The notes beneath the pieces are model-generated. The model saw nothing but the letters and a program-made list of their open reading frames with translations, was not told where the DNA came from and ran no database searches. The translations under genes and the position numbers were made by a program. A stretch of 64,000 bases of DNA from Mycobacterium sp. AZCC_0083 (lineage in GTDB: Bacteria > Actinomycetota > Actinomycetes > Mycobacteriales > Mycobacteriaceae). Numbering within the stretch: position 1 is the stretch's first letter; each line of letters opens with the position of its first letter. The stretch spans positions 62,001 through 126,000 of the forward strand of contig NZ_JACHGP010000012.1 in assembly GCF_014202335.1 (NCBI RefSeq), given 5' to 3'. Below, piece after piece: positions 7,553 through 16,299 of the stretch.

Positions 7553-9019
7553 ATGGCATTCGAGGAGAACACCGAGCCCTTGACCACCGCGGCGGGAGCG
7601 CCGGTCGTCGACAACCAGAACAGCATGAGTGCCGGACCACGCGGCCCGCTGCTGCTGCAGGATCTGTGGCTCATCGAGAAGCTCGCCCACTTCGCCCGCG
7701 AGGTCATCCCCGAACGGCGCATGCACGCCAAGGGTTCGGGTGCCTTCGGCACATTGCGCATCACCCACGACATCTCCCGCTACACGAAGGCGGCGATCTT
7801 CGGCCAGGTCGGCAACAGCTGCGAGATGTTCGCCAGGTTCTCCACCGTGGCCGGCGAGCGCGGAGCCGCCGACGCCGAGCGCGACATCCGCGGCTACGCG
7901 CTGCGCTTCTACACCACTGAAGGCAACTGGGACGTGGTCGGCAACAACACCCCGGTGTTCTTTCACCGCGACCCGCTGAAGTTCCCCGACCTCAACCGTG
8001 CGGTCAAGCGCGACCCGCGCACCAATATGCGTGACCCCGAGAACAATTGGGGCTTTTGGACGGGCCTGCCCGAATCGTTGCACCAGGTGACCATCACCAT
8101 GAGCGACCGCGGCATCCCAAAGTCTTTCCGGCACATGCACGGCTACGGCTCGCACGCCTACAGCATGATCAACGCCGAAGGCCAGCGGCACTGGGTCAAG
8201 TTCCACTTCCGCACCCAGCAGGGCATCGAGAACCTCACCGACGCCGAAGCAGGAGAACTGATCGGCCGCGACCGCGAGTCGCACGGCCGCGACCTCTTCG
8301 AGGCCATCGAACGTGGCGACTACCCGAAGTGGACCGTGTACATCCAGGTGATGCCAGAAGCAGACGCCGCTACCTACCGGTTTCACCCCTTCGATCTGAC
8401 CAAGGTGTGGAGCCAGAAGGACTACCCGTTGATCGAGGTCGGCGAATACGAACTGAACCGCAACCCGGACAACTACTTCGCCGACGTCGAGCAGGCCGCG
8501 TTCACGCCGTCCAACCTCGTCCCGGGGATCTCGTTCAGCCCGGACAAGATGTTGCAGGGCAGGCTGTTCTCCTACGGCGACGCCGCCCGGTACCGGGTGG
8601 GCGTCAACCATCACCAGATCCCGGTCAACTACCCACGCGGGGCCACGCTGGTGAACACCTACCACCGCGACGGGGCCATGCGCGTCGACGGCAACCAGGG
8701 TGGAGTCGCGGGTGTCGAGCCGAACACCTTCGGCCGGTGGGCCGAGCAGCCCGCCTACGCCGATCCCGCCGAGTCGATCGGGTCGACCGCGGATCACTTC
8801 GACTTCCGCGAGGACGACGACAACTACTTCGAGCAGCCCGGTGACCTGTTCCGGCTCATGACCGGCGACGAGCAGCAGCGGCTCTTCGACAACACCGCCC
8901 GCGCCATCAAGGGCGCCCGGCACCAGACCGTCGAAGCGCACATCGAGCATTGCACCCAGGCCGACCCCGCCTACGGCGAAGGCGTTCGCAAGGCCTGCGA
9001 GGCCCTCGGCGCGCTGTAA
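7553..9019 (+). CDS. katA: Monofunctional haem catalase (KatA type)
   Basis: The 488-residue protein starts at ATG 7553 with AAGGAG 7 nt upstream; the open frame extends further up but without a ribosome site. It shows the catalase landmarks: RMHAKGSGAFG with the distal His, FSTVAGERGAADAERDIRG, and NTPVFFHRDPLKFPDL. SPDKMLQGRLFSYGDAARYR contains the proximal Tyr in the RLFSYGDAxRYR signature. Length is that of small-subunit clade 3 catalases. It degrades hydrogen peroxide in the cytoplasm. The next gene, 26 bp downstream, encodes an ankyrin protein, a pairing also known from other bacteria. Confidence 0.95.
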   Translation: MAFEENTEPLTTAAGAPVVDNQNSMSAGPRGPLLLQDLWLIEKLAHFAREVIPERRMHAKGSGAFGTLRITHDISRYTKAAIFGQVGNSCEMFARFSTVAGERGAADAERDIRGYALRFYTTEGNWDVVGNNTPVFFHRDPLKFPDLNRAVKRDPRTNMRDPENNWGFWTGLPESLHQVTITMSDRGIPKSFRHMHGYGSHAYSMINAEGQRHWVKFHFRTQQGIENLTDAEAGELIGRDRESHGRDLFEAIERGDYPKWTVYIQVMPEADAATYRFHPFDLTKVWSQKDYPLIEVGEYELNRNPDNYFADVEQAAFTPSNLVPGISFSPDKMLQGRLFSYGDAARYRVGVNHHQIPVNYPRGATLVNTYHRDGAMRVDGNQGGVAGVEPNTFGRWAEQPAYADPAESIGSTADHFDFREDDDNYFEQPGDLFRLMTGDEQQRLFDNTARAIKGARHQTVEAHIEHCTQADPAYGEGVRKACEALGAL

Positions 9020-9045
9020 CAGCCAACCACGAATCTGGAGTTGAG

Positions 9046-9483
9046 ATGGCAGACAACGTGATTGACGAGCAGCGAGCCACCCTCGATGCCGAACTCATGG
9101 ACCTGGCGGCCCGCCTGTTCGACGCGGCCCGCAGCGGCGACGCCGCAATGTTGGCCGCCTACGTCGACGCAGGCGTACCCGTGGACCTCACCAACACCAA
9201 CGGGGACACCATGGTGATGCTGGCGGCCTACTACGGAAACGATTCCGCGGTCGCGGCACTGATCGCACGCGGGGCCGACGTCGATCGACACAACAATCGA
9301 GGACAAACACCGTTGGCGGGCGCCGTCTTCAAGAACGACTCGACGGTCATCGACCTGCTGCTGGCGGCCCATGCCGATCCGCTGGCAGGCTCACCGTCCG
9401 CACTCGAAACCGCGAGGTACTTCGAAAGGGATGAACTCGCACGGCGACTGGTGGAACTCGTGGAGCGGCGCAGCGTGAGCTAG
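9046..9483 (+). CDS. Ankyrin-repeat protein paired with catalase
   Basis: The 145-residue protein starts at ATG 9046 (GGAG 6 nt upstream). It has three to four ankyrin repeats: AARSGDAAMLAAYVDAGVPV, NTNGDTMVMLAAYYGNDSAV, and NNRGQTPLAGAVFKNDSTV. No signal peptide is present. In Campylobacter and Pseudomonas, ankyrin proteins encoded directly after catalase support catalase activity, in Campylobacter through haem supply. The same role is a reasonable inference from the 26-bp spacing. Its TAG overlaps the TAG of the convergent dehydrogenase gene by 4 bp (CTAG). Confidence 0.85.
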   Translation: MADNVIDEQRATLDAELMDLAARLFDAARSGDAAMLAAYVDAGVPVDLTNTNGDTMVMLAAYYGNDSAVAALIARGADVDRHNNRGQTPLAGAVFKNDSTVIDLLLAAHADPLAGSPSALETARYFERDELARRLVELVERRSVS

Positions 9484-10268
9484 CGTCCCGGTGGGTCGTC
9501 GTTGCTCGTGAAGACCTCGCTGGCGGCGGCGCCGAAACCTTCGGGCTGTCCTACCGCGGCGAAGGTCCTGCCGACCTCGGCGAGCTCATAGGCCCAACGC
9601 CAGCCCTTCTCTTGGGTCTGCTCGCGGGCGCGCAGCCACGCATCGGCAAGGTGGGGTTGGCTTATCGCCCATTCGGTTGCCAGGTCGGCGTCGACTCCGT
9701 AGGCGGCAGCGGTATCTCGGATCGAGACCAACAACGCCGCGGTGGTCTTGGTCCACGCGGCATACGTCATCTTCAGCGCCGATGCGGCCGGCGCCGCGCC
9801 CACGAGACTGACCGCATCGAGCGCGGACCCTGCGAACAGGTTCGCGACCTCGCCGTCGTCGCCGGCCAGATAGAGGCGGGTCGTGCCCGCCGTGAGCGGG
9901 GGCGGTCCGATGATGCCGCCGTCGACGTAGCGGGCTCCTCCGGCGGTGACGGTGTCACTGACGAGCATCGCCGTCCCGGGGCTAACGGCGTTGGCGTCCA
10001 CCACGATTCCCCCGAAGCCCGCCAGCTCCCGGGCCACGTCGAGCGCCCCATGCGGCGGGCAGATCGAGAACACGACGTCGGTGTGGGCCAGCAGCTTCGC
10101 GAGGTCGTCGAACGGGGTCAAGCCGGCTTCTGCGGCCCGCCGTACCGTCGCGTCACTGCGGCCGGTGCGCAACCAGCCGACCTGGTGGCCGCGCCCAACC
10201 AGGCAGGCGGCCACGGCCGCGCCCATGGCACCGGGATGGAGGACGGCGAGCGCAGGCATCGATCCCAT
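9480..10268 (-). CDS. NAD(P)-binding 6-phosphogluconate dehydrogenase-like oxidoreductase
   Basis: The 262-residue protein has an N-terminal Rossmann motif (LAVLHPGAMGAAVAACLVGR) and the segment VDANAVSPGT. The latter matches the substrate-binding DxNxxSP motif of the beta-hydroxyacid dehydrogenase family. The C-terminal part (KMTYAAWTKTTAALLVSI) contains the catalytic Lys region and a DUF1932-like domain. Such proteins oxidise or reduce small hydroxyacids or imines; the substrate is unknown. MGSMPAL and MPAL are both possible starts. It is convergent with the ankyrin gene and monocistronic. Confidence 0.82.
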   Translation of the reverse strand: MGSMPALAVLHPGAMGAAVAACLVGRGHQVGWLRTGRSDATVRRAAEAGLTPFDDLAKLLAHTDVVFSICPPHGALDVARELAGFGGIVVDANAVSPGTAMLVSDTVTAGGARYVDGGIIGPPPLTAGTTRLYLAGDDGEVANLFAGSALDAVSLVGAAPAASALKMTYAAWTKTTAALLVSIRDTAAAYGVDADLATEWAISQPHLADAWLRAREQTQEKGWRWAYELAEVGRTFAAVGQPEGFGAAASEVFTSNDDPPGR

Positions 10269-10294
10269 CTCGACAGCCTATGAGCGGGTGGGCT

Positions 10295-11701
10295 CTAGTA
10301 AAGGCCTTGAGCCCGAAGGTCGGCGAGCATGGCGGTGACCGCCGCGATGATCTCGGCATCTGGGCTGTGAAAGCGGCTTCCCAATCGCTGAATGGCGGCG
10401 TCGATGCGCTGCACGAACGCACGATAGGCGTCGGTCACGGCTTCGGCGTAGCCAGCGGCGGCCTGCGCCTGCGATGGGTCGGCGTACCGCGAGGACAGAT
10501 TGGCCAATTCGCTGGTTAGGTCCTTGGCCTGCTGCTGCACCTTCCACACGAGGTTGCGCGTGAACTCGAGATCGGGCACGAACTGCGACTCGACGTCCTC
10601 GGCCAGTCCGACCTCCAGCACGTAATCGATCTGGTACAGCGCGTCGACCGTACTTTCGACAGACCCGATTCGGGCACGCACGTCCAACGGCGGGATGGGA
10701 ATCGTCAACAGCTGGGTCGACACTTCGGCGCGCGCCCATCGCTCCATGTCATCGGCATGGGCCCGCCAGTGGGCGACATCGGCCTCTGCGGCTTCCTGCG
10801 CGGCGGTGACCGCGGCCTCTGCAGCTGCCCGCGCAGCAGTGACGTCGGCCTCTGCGGTTTCCCGCGCAGCAGCGACGTCACCGCTGGCCTGCCCGCGCGC
10901 CGCTGCCACCTCGGCGGCCGCGTCGGAGCGCACCTTTTCCAGCTCGCCGCGCACCCGCTGTACGGCTTCCTCCCCCGTCGCCCGCTCGGCCGTCCGTTCG
11001 GCACTCCGCTGTTCGGCTCGTGCCTCGGCGGCTCGCGCCTTCTCCTCGGCTGCCGCCACTTCGGCCGCCGCAGTGGCGCGGGTGCGCTCGATCTCCGCCT
11101 GCAGCTGCTGCAGGGTTTTCTCCCCCGCCGCCCGCTCGGTCGTCCGTTCGGTGCCCCGCTCGACGGCACGTGCCTCCGCGGCCCGAACCTTCTCCTCGGC
11201 TGCCGCCACCTCGGCCGCCGCAGTGGCGCGGACCCGTTCGGTCTCGGCTTGCGCCTGCTGCACCGCCTTCTGATCGGCCGCCCGCTCCGCTGCGCGTTCA
11301 GCGTCTTTGCGCGCGGCCTCCGCCTCCACCGCGCGGACCCGCTCGCCCGCCGCCGTGGCAACGCGCGCGGCTTCCCCGGCTTCCGTCCGAGCCAGCGAGG
11401 CCGCCGCCTCGGCGTCCAACCTGCCCTGGTGCGCCTCGCGGGCCTGCTCCTCGGCCACACGGCGTAGATGGTCGGCCTCGACGAGCTGCATCGCCAGGGA
11501 CCGGCGTGGCACGGGTGGCCCATTGTGTTGGCGGTGTTCGACGAGTTCGCGCTCAGTCATCCGGGCCAATGCGACCGATTCAGCCCGTGGCTGTAGCCCC
11601 AACCGCTCGGCAGCCGCGACTGAGTCCGCCGCCGCGCGTCGGGTCAACGTCGCCCACTTGTCGACGTCGAGGTCCTCGATGTGTTGCCGCGTGGTCGTCA
11701 T
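10295..11701 (-). CDS. Long Ala/Glu-rich coiled-coil protein of unknown function
   Basis: The 468-residue protein has a short N-terminal domain (1-80), a long heptad-rich coiled coil (about 80-320), and a C-terminal helical domain with no matches known to me. The coiled coil contains two near-copies of a roughly 47-residue unit (AAAEVAAAEEKxRAAEARA followed by RxTERxTGExxxQ). Further on come 10-residue Ala-rich repeats of the kind AEADVTAARA. Its ATG overlaps the TGA of the upstream membrane-protein gene by 4 bp, so the two are co-translated. A structural or scaffold role at the membrane is plausible but only inferred. Confidence 0.7.
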   Translation of the reverse strand: MTTTRQHIEDLDVDKWATLTRRAAADSVAAAERLGLQPRAESVALARMTERELVEHRQHNGPPVPRRSLAMQLVEADHLRRVAEEQAREAHQGRLDAEAAASLARTEAGEAARVATAAGERVRAVEAEAARKDAERAAERAADQKAVQQAQAETERVRATAAAEVAAAEEKVRAAEARAVERGTERTTERAAGEKTLQQLQAEIERTRATAAAEVAAAEEKARAAEARAEQRSAERTAERATGEEAVQRVRGELEKVRSDAAAEVAAARGQASGDVAAARETAEADVTAARAAAEAAVTAAQEAAEADVAHWRAHADDMERWARAEVSTQLLTIPIPPLDVRARIGSVESTVDALYQIDYVLEVGLAEDVESQFVPDLEFTRNLVWKVQQQAKDLTSELANLSSRYADPSQAQAAAGYAEAVTDAYRAFVQRIDAAIQRLGSRFHSPDAEIIAAVTAMLADLRAQGLY

Positions 11702-12306
11702 CGGCGCCGCCGCCCTCCGCCGCTCTGCGTCACCGTGGCGGGTGCCGTTTCACCGGGCGTCGTCGGCGTCGCCGGCGCCGCGGTGTCGGGCTTCCGGTGC
11801 GCCGACGATGCTGGTTTGGTGGCTGGCTTGCCATCTGGCGATTGCGCCCTCGTGGGCACCCCGAGATCGGCAACGGAACCGGCCTGCTGCGCCAGCACCA
11901 GCAAGAGCTGCTCCTGGTACACCGCCACGGCCTTGGCGAGCGTCTCATCGCCGAGCCGCTCGGCATCACGGAGCAGCCCACCCAGCAGCTCCAGGGTCAC
12001 CGCGGGCCCAAGACCCAGAGTGGCGCCCTCGCTGGTGGCAGGCTCTATCCCTGCGGTGTCGACCACCCATTGCCACCGCTCCCACGCCAGAGCGTTCGCC
12101 GCATCGTCACGAGTCTGTTCTTGACGGCGTTCCTGCTGCTCACGCTGCTGTTCGAACCGCTGACGGGCTCGTCGGGACGCGTAGAGCACGGCACCCGCAG
12201 CGATGACCGCCGCGAGCAGCGCGACTACGCCGGCAAAGCCAGGCGAGACGATGAAGTCCCGCACCGGTAGATCTCCCAGAAGGCCTGCTCGCAGTACATG
12301 GTGCAC
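11698..12306 (-). CDS. Membrane-anchored protein of unknown function, partner of the coiled-coil protein
   Basis: The 202-residue protein has one N-terminal membrane helix (residues about 20-43, FAGVVALLAAVIAAGAVLYA). A basic, Gln/Arg/Glu-rich stretch follows (RQRFEQQREQQERRQEQTR), then a helical domain with TLELLGGLLRDAERLGDE. The tail is Pro/Ala/Thr-rich and ends in four Arg. One helix with positive residues behind it suggests a cytoplasmic body anchored in the membrane. It is first in a two-gene operon; its stop overlaps the coiled-coil gene by ATGA. I do not recognise a family. Confidence 0.65.
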   Translation of the reverse strand: MHHVLRAGLLGDLPVRDFIVSPGFAGVVALLAAVIAAGAVLYASRRARQRFEQQREQQERRQEQTRDDAANALAWERWQWVVDTAGIEPATSEGATLGLGPAVTLELLGGLLRDAERLGDETLAKAVAVYQEQLLLVLAQQAGSVADLGVPTRAQSPDGKPATKPASSAHRKPDTAAPATPTTPGETAPATVTQSGGGRRRR

Positions 12307-12387
12307 CTTGTCAGTCTCGCACTACCGCAACGCCCGTGATGACGGAAAACCATCCGTCGGTGGCGCCGCGGGGTGACGGGCCTGCGG

Positions 12388-13239
12388 TCAGGCGGCCAGG
12401 AAGGTGGCAACCTGGGTGGTGAAGGCGCGGCTGTGCTGGAACAGGAAGGCGTGCCCGGCGTCGCTGTAGAGCACGAGCGTCGCGTCGTCGAGGTGCTGCA
12501 CGGCGACGTAGGAAGCGAGCGCGGGGATCATGACGTCGTGGACGCCGTTGGCGTAGAGCACGGGATGCTTGATCGCCTCCAGCGTCGATCGCACCTCGTC
12601 GAAAGGTATCGAAAAGATCTTCCCGATGGCCTGAAGTTGGCCCAGGGCAGCATCTTCGGAGACTTGGGGTCCCCCGGCGGCCAGCCGAGTGGATACATTC
12701 TTCAGGTGGTCGACGCCGCGGGATCTGGCCACGTCGGTGTCGGGATAGAAGAGGAACAGTAGATCGTCGGCGGTGGCTTCCGGCTGGGCCATGATGCGCA
12801 GGACATCCTGGTTCATCTCGGGTTGACCGGGCACCGGTCCGACCGGGCTACTGCCTGCCACGACGAGCTTGCGCACCAGATCGGGACGGCGACGGGCGAC
12901 GGCCTGGGCGACGATGCCGCCCAATGACCAGCCCAGCAGGTCGGCGGTGGAAAGCCCCAGCGCATCGATGAATTCGATGACCCCGGCGGCGAAACCGTCG
13001 ACCGAATCACGCGGCTCGCCATTCGTGTAACCGATGCCGACGTTGTCGAACAGGATCACGTCATGCTCAGCGGACAGATAGTCGAGGAACTCCGGATCCC
13101 ACCAGTCGATGGTTCCGCGGAAGCGCTGCACCAGGATCAGCGGTACGCCGCCCCGAGGCCCCAAACGTCGGTACGTGAACCGCGCCGAGGGCCCGTCCAC
13201 GGTGAGGTTTTCGGCATTGTCGGCGTCGAAGGCGCTCAT
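12388..13239 (-). CDS. Alpha/beta-hydrolase fold protein
   Basis: The 283-residue protein starts at ATG 13239, chosen because a purine-rich GGAAAGAAG lies upstream and because the ATGA overlaps the SDR stop. The nucleophile elbow is GWSLGG, the acid lies in NGVHDVMIP, and the catalytic His is in SDAGHAFLF. The oxyanion segment has VQRFRGTIDWW instead of the usual HG motif. Substrates of this fold include esters, lactones and C-C bonds; none can be assigned. It is co-transcribed with the SDR gene and divergent from the TetR gene, which probably controls both. Confidence 0.83.
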   Translation of the reverse strand: MSAFDADNAENLTVDGPSARFTYRRLGPRGGVPLILVQRFRGTIDWWDPEFLDYLSAEHDVILFDNVGIGYTNGEPRDSVDGFAAGVIEFIDALGLSTADLLGWSLGGIVAQAVARRRPDLVRKLVVAGSSPVGPVPGQPEMNQDVLRIMAQPEATADDLLFLFYPDTDVARSRGVDHLKNVSTRLAAGGPQVSEDAALGQLQAIGKIFSIPFDEVRSTLEAIKHPVLYANGVHDVMIPALASYVAVQHLDDATLVLYSDAGHAFLFQHSRAFTTQVATFLAA

Positions 13240-14093
13240 GGGGTGCTTCTTTCCTGGCGAAGTGGCTGCACCGACCGGTGGGTGGGCAGTTTGTTGAACT
13301 TGCGGATCTGCTTGTCGAAGGCCGAGGCGGGAACCCACCGCCGCAACACGGCCAGCTGGCGTGCCCTCGGGCTGGCGGGATAGCGCAGCTTCGGGCGGGA
13401 GTCGGTGGCTGCGGCCACGATCGCCGCGGCGACCAGAGCCGGATCGTCACCGTCGTTGACCGCGGCGGCCACCACGTCGCCGACGATCTGGCGTGCCGCG
13501 GCGTAGACCGGCATCGGGTTGTCCGGTCGCGAAGTGTTGTCGTCGAATCGCGTTCGAGTACCTGCGGGTTCGACGGTGAGCACCCGGATGCCGTGCTCGC
13601 GGGTCTCGTGATCAACCGATTCGGAGTACCCCTCGATGGCGTGCTTGGCCGCGGCGTAGGAGGCCATGAACGGGGCGGGGATGAATCCGAAGATCGACGA
13701 GATGTTGATGATCCGGCCGCTGCCATGGGCCCTCATGTGCGGCAGCACCGTTTTGGTCATCCGCAGTACACCGAAGACGTTGACGTCGAAGACGTTCCAG
13801 TCCTGGCGAAGCGAGTTCTCCTCGGCGGCACCGGCCGATCCCATGCCTGCGTTGTTGACCAGTACGTCGATCCGGCCGAAGCGCGAGATGACGTGGGCGA
13901 CGGTGGCGACGACCGCCTCGTCATTGGTGACGTCGAGATCGACGAAGGTGATTCCGTCACGCGCCCCTGTGCTCGACGTGTTGCGGCCGGTTCCGACAAC
14001 GCGAAAACCCGCCCGTACCAGTGCCGCGGCGGCCAACTCCCCGATGCCGGACGTGGCGCCGGTGACCAGTGCGACCGGTGGTCCTGCTGACAC
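13236..14093 (-). CDS. Short-chain dehydrogenase/reductase (SDR)
   Basis: The 285-residue classical SDR has the cofactor motif TGATSGIG, the NNAG motif (VLVNNAGMGSAG), catalytic Ser in NISSIFGF, and the YxxxK pair in YAAAKHAIEG. The Arg in the first beta-alpha turn (GRNTSST) suggests NADP(H). It makes or oxidises an alcohol; the substrate is unknown. AGGAG precedes the start. Its stop overlaps the hydrolase start by 4 bp. The divergent TetR gene and the palindrome between them point to ligand-controlled expression. Confidence 0.88.
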   Translation of the reverse strand: MSAGPPVALVTGATSGIGELAAAALVRAGFRVVGTGRNTSSTGARDGITFVDLDVTNDEAVVATVAHVISRFGRIDVLVNNAGMGSAGAAEENSLRQDWNVFDVNVFGVLRMTKTVLPHMRAHGSGRIINISSIFGFIPAPFMASYAAAKHAIEGYSESVDHETREHGIRVLTVEPAGTRTRFDDNTSRPDNPMPVYAAARQIVGDVVAAAVNDGDDPALVAAAIVAAATDSRPKLRYPASPRARQLAVLRRWVPASAFDKQIRKFNKLPTHRSVQPLRQERSTP

Positions 14094-14111
14094 GGGTTCT
14101 CCTCAGATTGA

Positions 14112-14125
14112 ATTATGACCATAAT
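14112..14125. promoter_or_regulatory. Palindrome in the SDR/TetR divergent promoter, probable TetR operator
   Basis: ATTATG-AC-CATAAT is a perfect inverted repeat 19 bp from the SDR start and 73 bp from the TetR start. A weaker AT-rich half, TATGATTGTAATC, follows at 14133-14145. TetR repressors usually bind such symmetric sites between divergent genes. Confidence 0.55.
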
Positions 14126-14198
14126 GTGATCGTATGATTGTAATCTAAACTGAGGAGCGGAGGGATGGCAAGTCCTCCTGAAGGAAGTGGAGGCTCAG

Positions 14199-14777
14199 AT
14201 GGCGCGATATGGGTCCGACCAGAAGCAGGCAACCAGACAGCGGATCCTGGACACTGCCGGTCGGCGGTTCAGACGCTGCGGCATCGACGGCTCGGGCGTG
14301 GCCGCGTTGATGGCCGACGCCGGGCTGACCAACGGCGCTTTCTATGCGCATTTCTCGTCGAAGAACGACTTGGTCGCCACGTCGATCGGTGACCAATTGG
14401 CCCGGCAATGCGAGGACATCGGCGCCCTGGTCCAGCAGCCCGGCGGCGTGGAAGCGTTCGTGCGGCTGTACTTGTCGCCGGATCACCGTGATCACGCCGA
14501 AGAGGGCTGCCCGTCGGCGGCGCTACTCGACGAGATCGGCCGCAGCATCCCGGCCATCAAACGGTCCTACACCGACGGCGTGCTCTCGTTCGTCGATGCC
14601 GTCGCCACCGCCGTCGCACCGCACGATCCGCTCTCGGCACGGGCCACGGTGCTCGATGCCTTCGCGATGATGGTGGGCGCACTACAGATCTCGCGCGCCG
14701 TCAACGATGGGGCGCTTGCCGAGGAGATCCTCGACAACGTCGCGGCCAGGGTTCTGGCCATGCTGGGCTCTGACTAA
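14199..14777 (+). CDS. TetR/AcrR-family repressor
   Basis: The 192-residue protein starts at ATG 14199 (GGAG 6 nt upstream); a GTG at 14187 would add four residues. The N-terminal HTH is clear (TRQRILDTAGRRFRRCGIDG, then VAALMADAGLTNGAFYAHF). The C-terminal part, with EEGCPSAALLDEI, matches the TetR subgroup that has a conserved GCP segment. It very likely represses the divergent SDR-hydrolase operon and itself. Its 3' end faces the gluconate transporter gene. Confidence 0.87.
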   Translation: MARYGSDQKQATRQRILDTAGRRFRRCGIDGSGVAALMADAGLTNGAFYAHFSSKNDLVATSIGDQLARQCEDIGALVQQPGGVEAFVRLYLSPDHRDHAEEGCPSAALLDEIGRSIPAIKRSYTDGVLSFVDAVATAVAPHDPLSARATVLDAFAMMVGALQISRAVNDGALAEEILDNVAARVLAMLGSD

Positions 14778-14805
14778 GTACCCCGGGCGCTGACGGGCTC
14801 GCCGG

Positions 14806-16269
14806 TCAGGCGAACGCTGCGAACAACCCCGCCGCCACGGCGAAACTCACCACCGACAGCACCGTTTCCAGCACCGTCCAGGTTTGCAGCGTCTGCTTCA
14901 CGGACAGGTTGAAGAACTTCGAGATGATCCAGAAGCCACCGTCATTGACGTGGCTGAGGATGATGGAACCCGCGGCGATCGCCATCGCGATCAGGGCAAC
15001 CGCCATCTGGGAGTAGCCACCCGCGTGGACCAGCGGAGCCACGATGCCACCGGTGGTGACGATGGCGACGGTCGCCGAGCCTTGCGCGATGCGCAGCCCA
15101 CAGCTGATGACGTAGGCCAACACGATCACCGGCAGCCCCGCCGCGGACATCGTCTCGGCCAACGCGGTACCAATTCCGGTGGCGGAGATGACCTTGCCGA
15201 AGAAGGCGCCGGCACCGACGACCAGCAACAGCATGCCGACGGGGCGCAGCGACTCGCCGGTGAGGACGCTGAGTTCCTGCACGCTTGAGCCGCGCCGGAC
15301 ACCGAGCACGTAGAAGGCGACCAGCACGGCGATGAGCAGCGCGACCGCGGGCGTACCGAGGAAGGTGAGCACCGACAGCAGCGGGCCCGGGTCGAGAAGC
15401 TGGGTGCCGAACGTCGCCCCGAGGATCAGAACCAGCGGTATGGCGATGATCGCCGCGATGAGACCCACCGACGGTGGATTGGTCTTGACGACGTTGTCGA
15501 CTTTGGCCGCCGTCTCCTTCACAGTGCCGACTCCCCCGCCGGTGGGCGATCCGCCCCCGCCGTCGGAATCCTTGGGCTCCTCGACGATGAAGTCGGGTGG
15601 GACCTCGACCATCATGCGCTTGCCGATGTAGGTGCCCCACACAAGTCCGGCGGCAATGAAACCCGGTATCCCGCAGACGAATCCCATCAGAATGAGCCAC
15701 CCCAAGCTGATCTCCAGCAGACCACCGAGGGCGACCGGCCCCGGGTGTGGCGGCAGGAACGCGTGGGTCATCGACAGGCCGGCGAGCATCGGCATCGCGT
15801 ACAGCACCAGCGACTTGCCGCCACGCTTGGCGGCCACGTAGACCAGCGGCGCCAGCACGAAGATTCCGATGTCGAAGAAGACCGGGATGCCGAAGATCAG
15901 ACCGAGCAGGCCCATCGCGACGGGCGCGCCGCGTTCGCCGAATATCCCGAGCAGCTTGGTCATCAAGACGTCGGCGCCGCCCGACCGTTCGAGGATGGCG
16001 CCCAAGACCGTGCCGAGTCCGATGATCACCGCGATGTGTCCGAGGATGGACCCGAAACCCGTCTCGAGGATCGAATCGCTGCCCTTGATCGCAGTACCGA
16101 CGATGTCCTTGACCGGTAGGCCGGCAGCCAGCGCAAGTCCGAGGCCGGTGAGGAGCAGCGCGATGAACGGCTCCAGTTTGACCTTGATGATGGCGAACAG
16201 CAGGATCGCGATCGCGAGTCCGCAGAGGACCAGCAGTCCTGGTGTCGATGTTCTGAGCCAGTCGATCAT
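14806..16269 (-). CDS. GntP-family sugar-acid:H+ symporter
   Basis: The 487-residue membrane protein has about 12-14 helices. It carries GntP hallmarks such as GFGSILGHIAVIIGLGTVLG, GIPVFFDIGIFVLAPL, AFLPPHPGPVA, and QGSATVAIVTTGG. The family imports gluconate and related aldonic acids with protons. It is the last gene of an operon with genes for a KDPG aldolase, an N-acyl-D-amino-acid deacylase and a PLP enzyme, so its substrate is probably an aldonate such as gluconate, D-glucosaminate or its N-acetyl form. AAAGG precedes the start; the stop faces the TetR stop. Confidence 0.9.
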   Translation of the reverse strand: MIDWLRTSTPGLLVLCGLAIAILLFAIIKVKLEPFIALLLTGLGLALAAGLPVKDIVGTAIKGSDSILETGFGSILGHIAVIIGLGTVLGAILERSGGADVLMTKLLGIFGERGAPVAMGLLGLIFGIPVFFDIGIFVLAPLVYVAAKRGGKSLVLYAMPMLAGLSMTHAFLPPHPGPVALGGLLEISLGWLILMGFVCGIPGFIAAGLVWGTYIGKRMMVEVPPDFIVEEPKDSDGGGGSPTGGGVGTVKETAAKVDNVVKTNPPSVGLIAAIIAIPLVLILGATFGTQLLDPGPLLSVLTFLGTPAVALLIAVLVAFYVLGVRRGSSVQELSVLTGESLRPVGMLLLVVGAGAFFGKVISATGIGTALAETMSAAGLPVIVLAYVISCGLRIAQGSATVAIVTTGGIVAPLVHAGGYSQMAVALIAMAIAAGSIILSHVNDGGFWIISKFFNLSVKQTLQTWTVLETVLSVVSFAVAAGLFAAFA

Positions 16270-16299
16270 CGGAGAGCCTTTCGGTGACGGTGGTGTGGG

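Noticed and set aside
7505..8950. Open frame of 481 codons opposite katA
   Set aside because: It lies fully antisense to a motif-complete catalase and lacks a ribosome site or recognisable domain.
10700..11400. Tandem DNA repeats that could be a CRISPR-like array
   Set aside because: The repeats are in-frame, uneven and encode Ala/Glu heptads of a coiled coil; there are no spacers.
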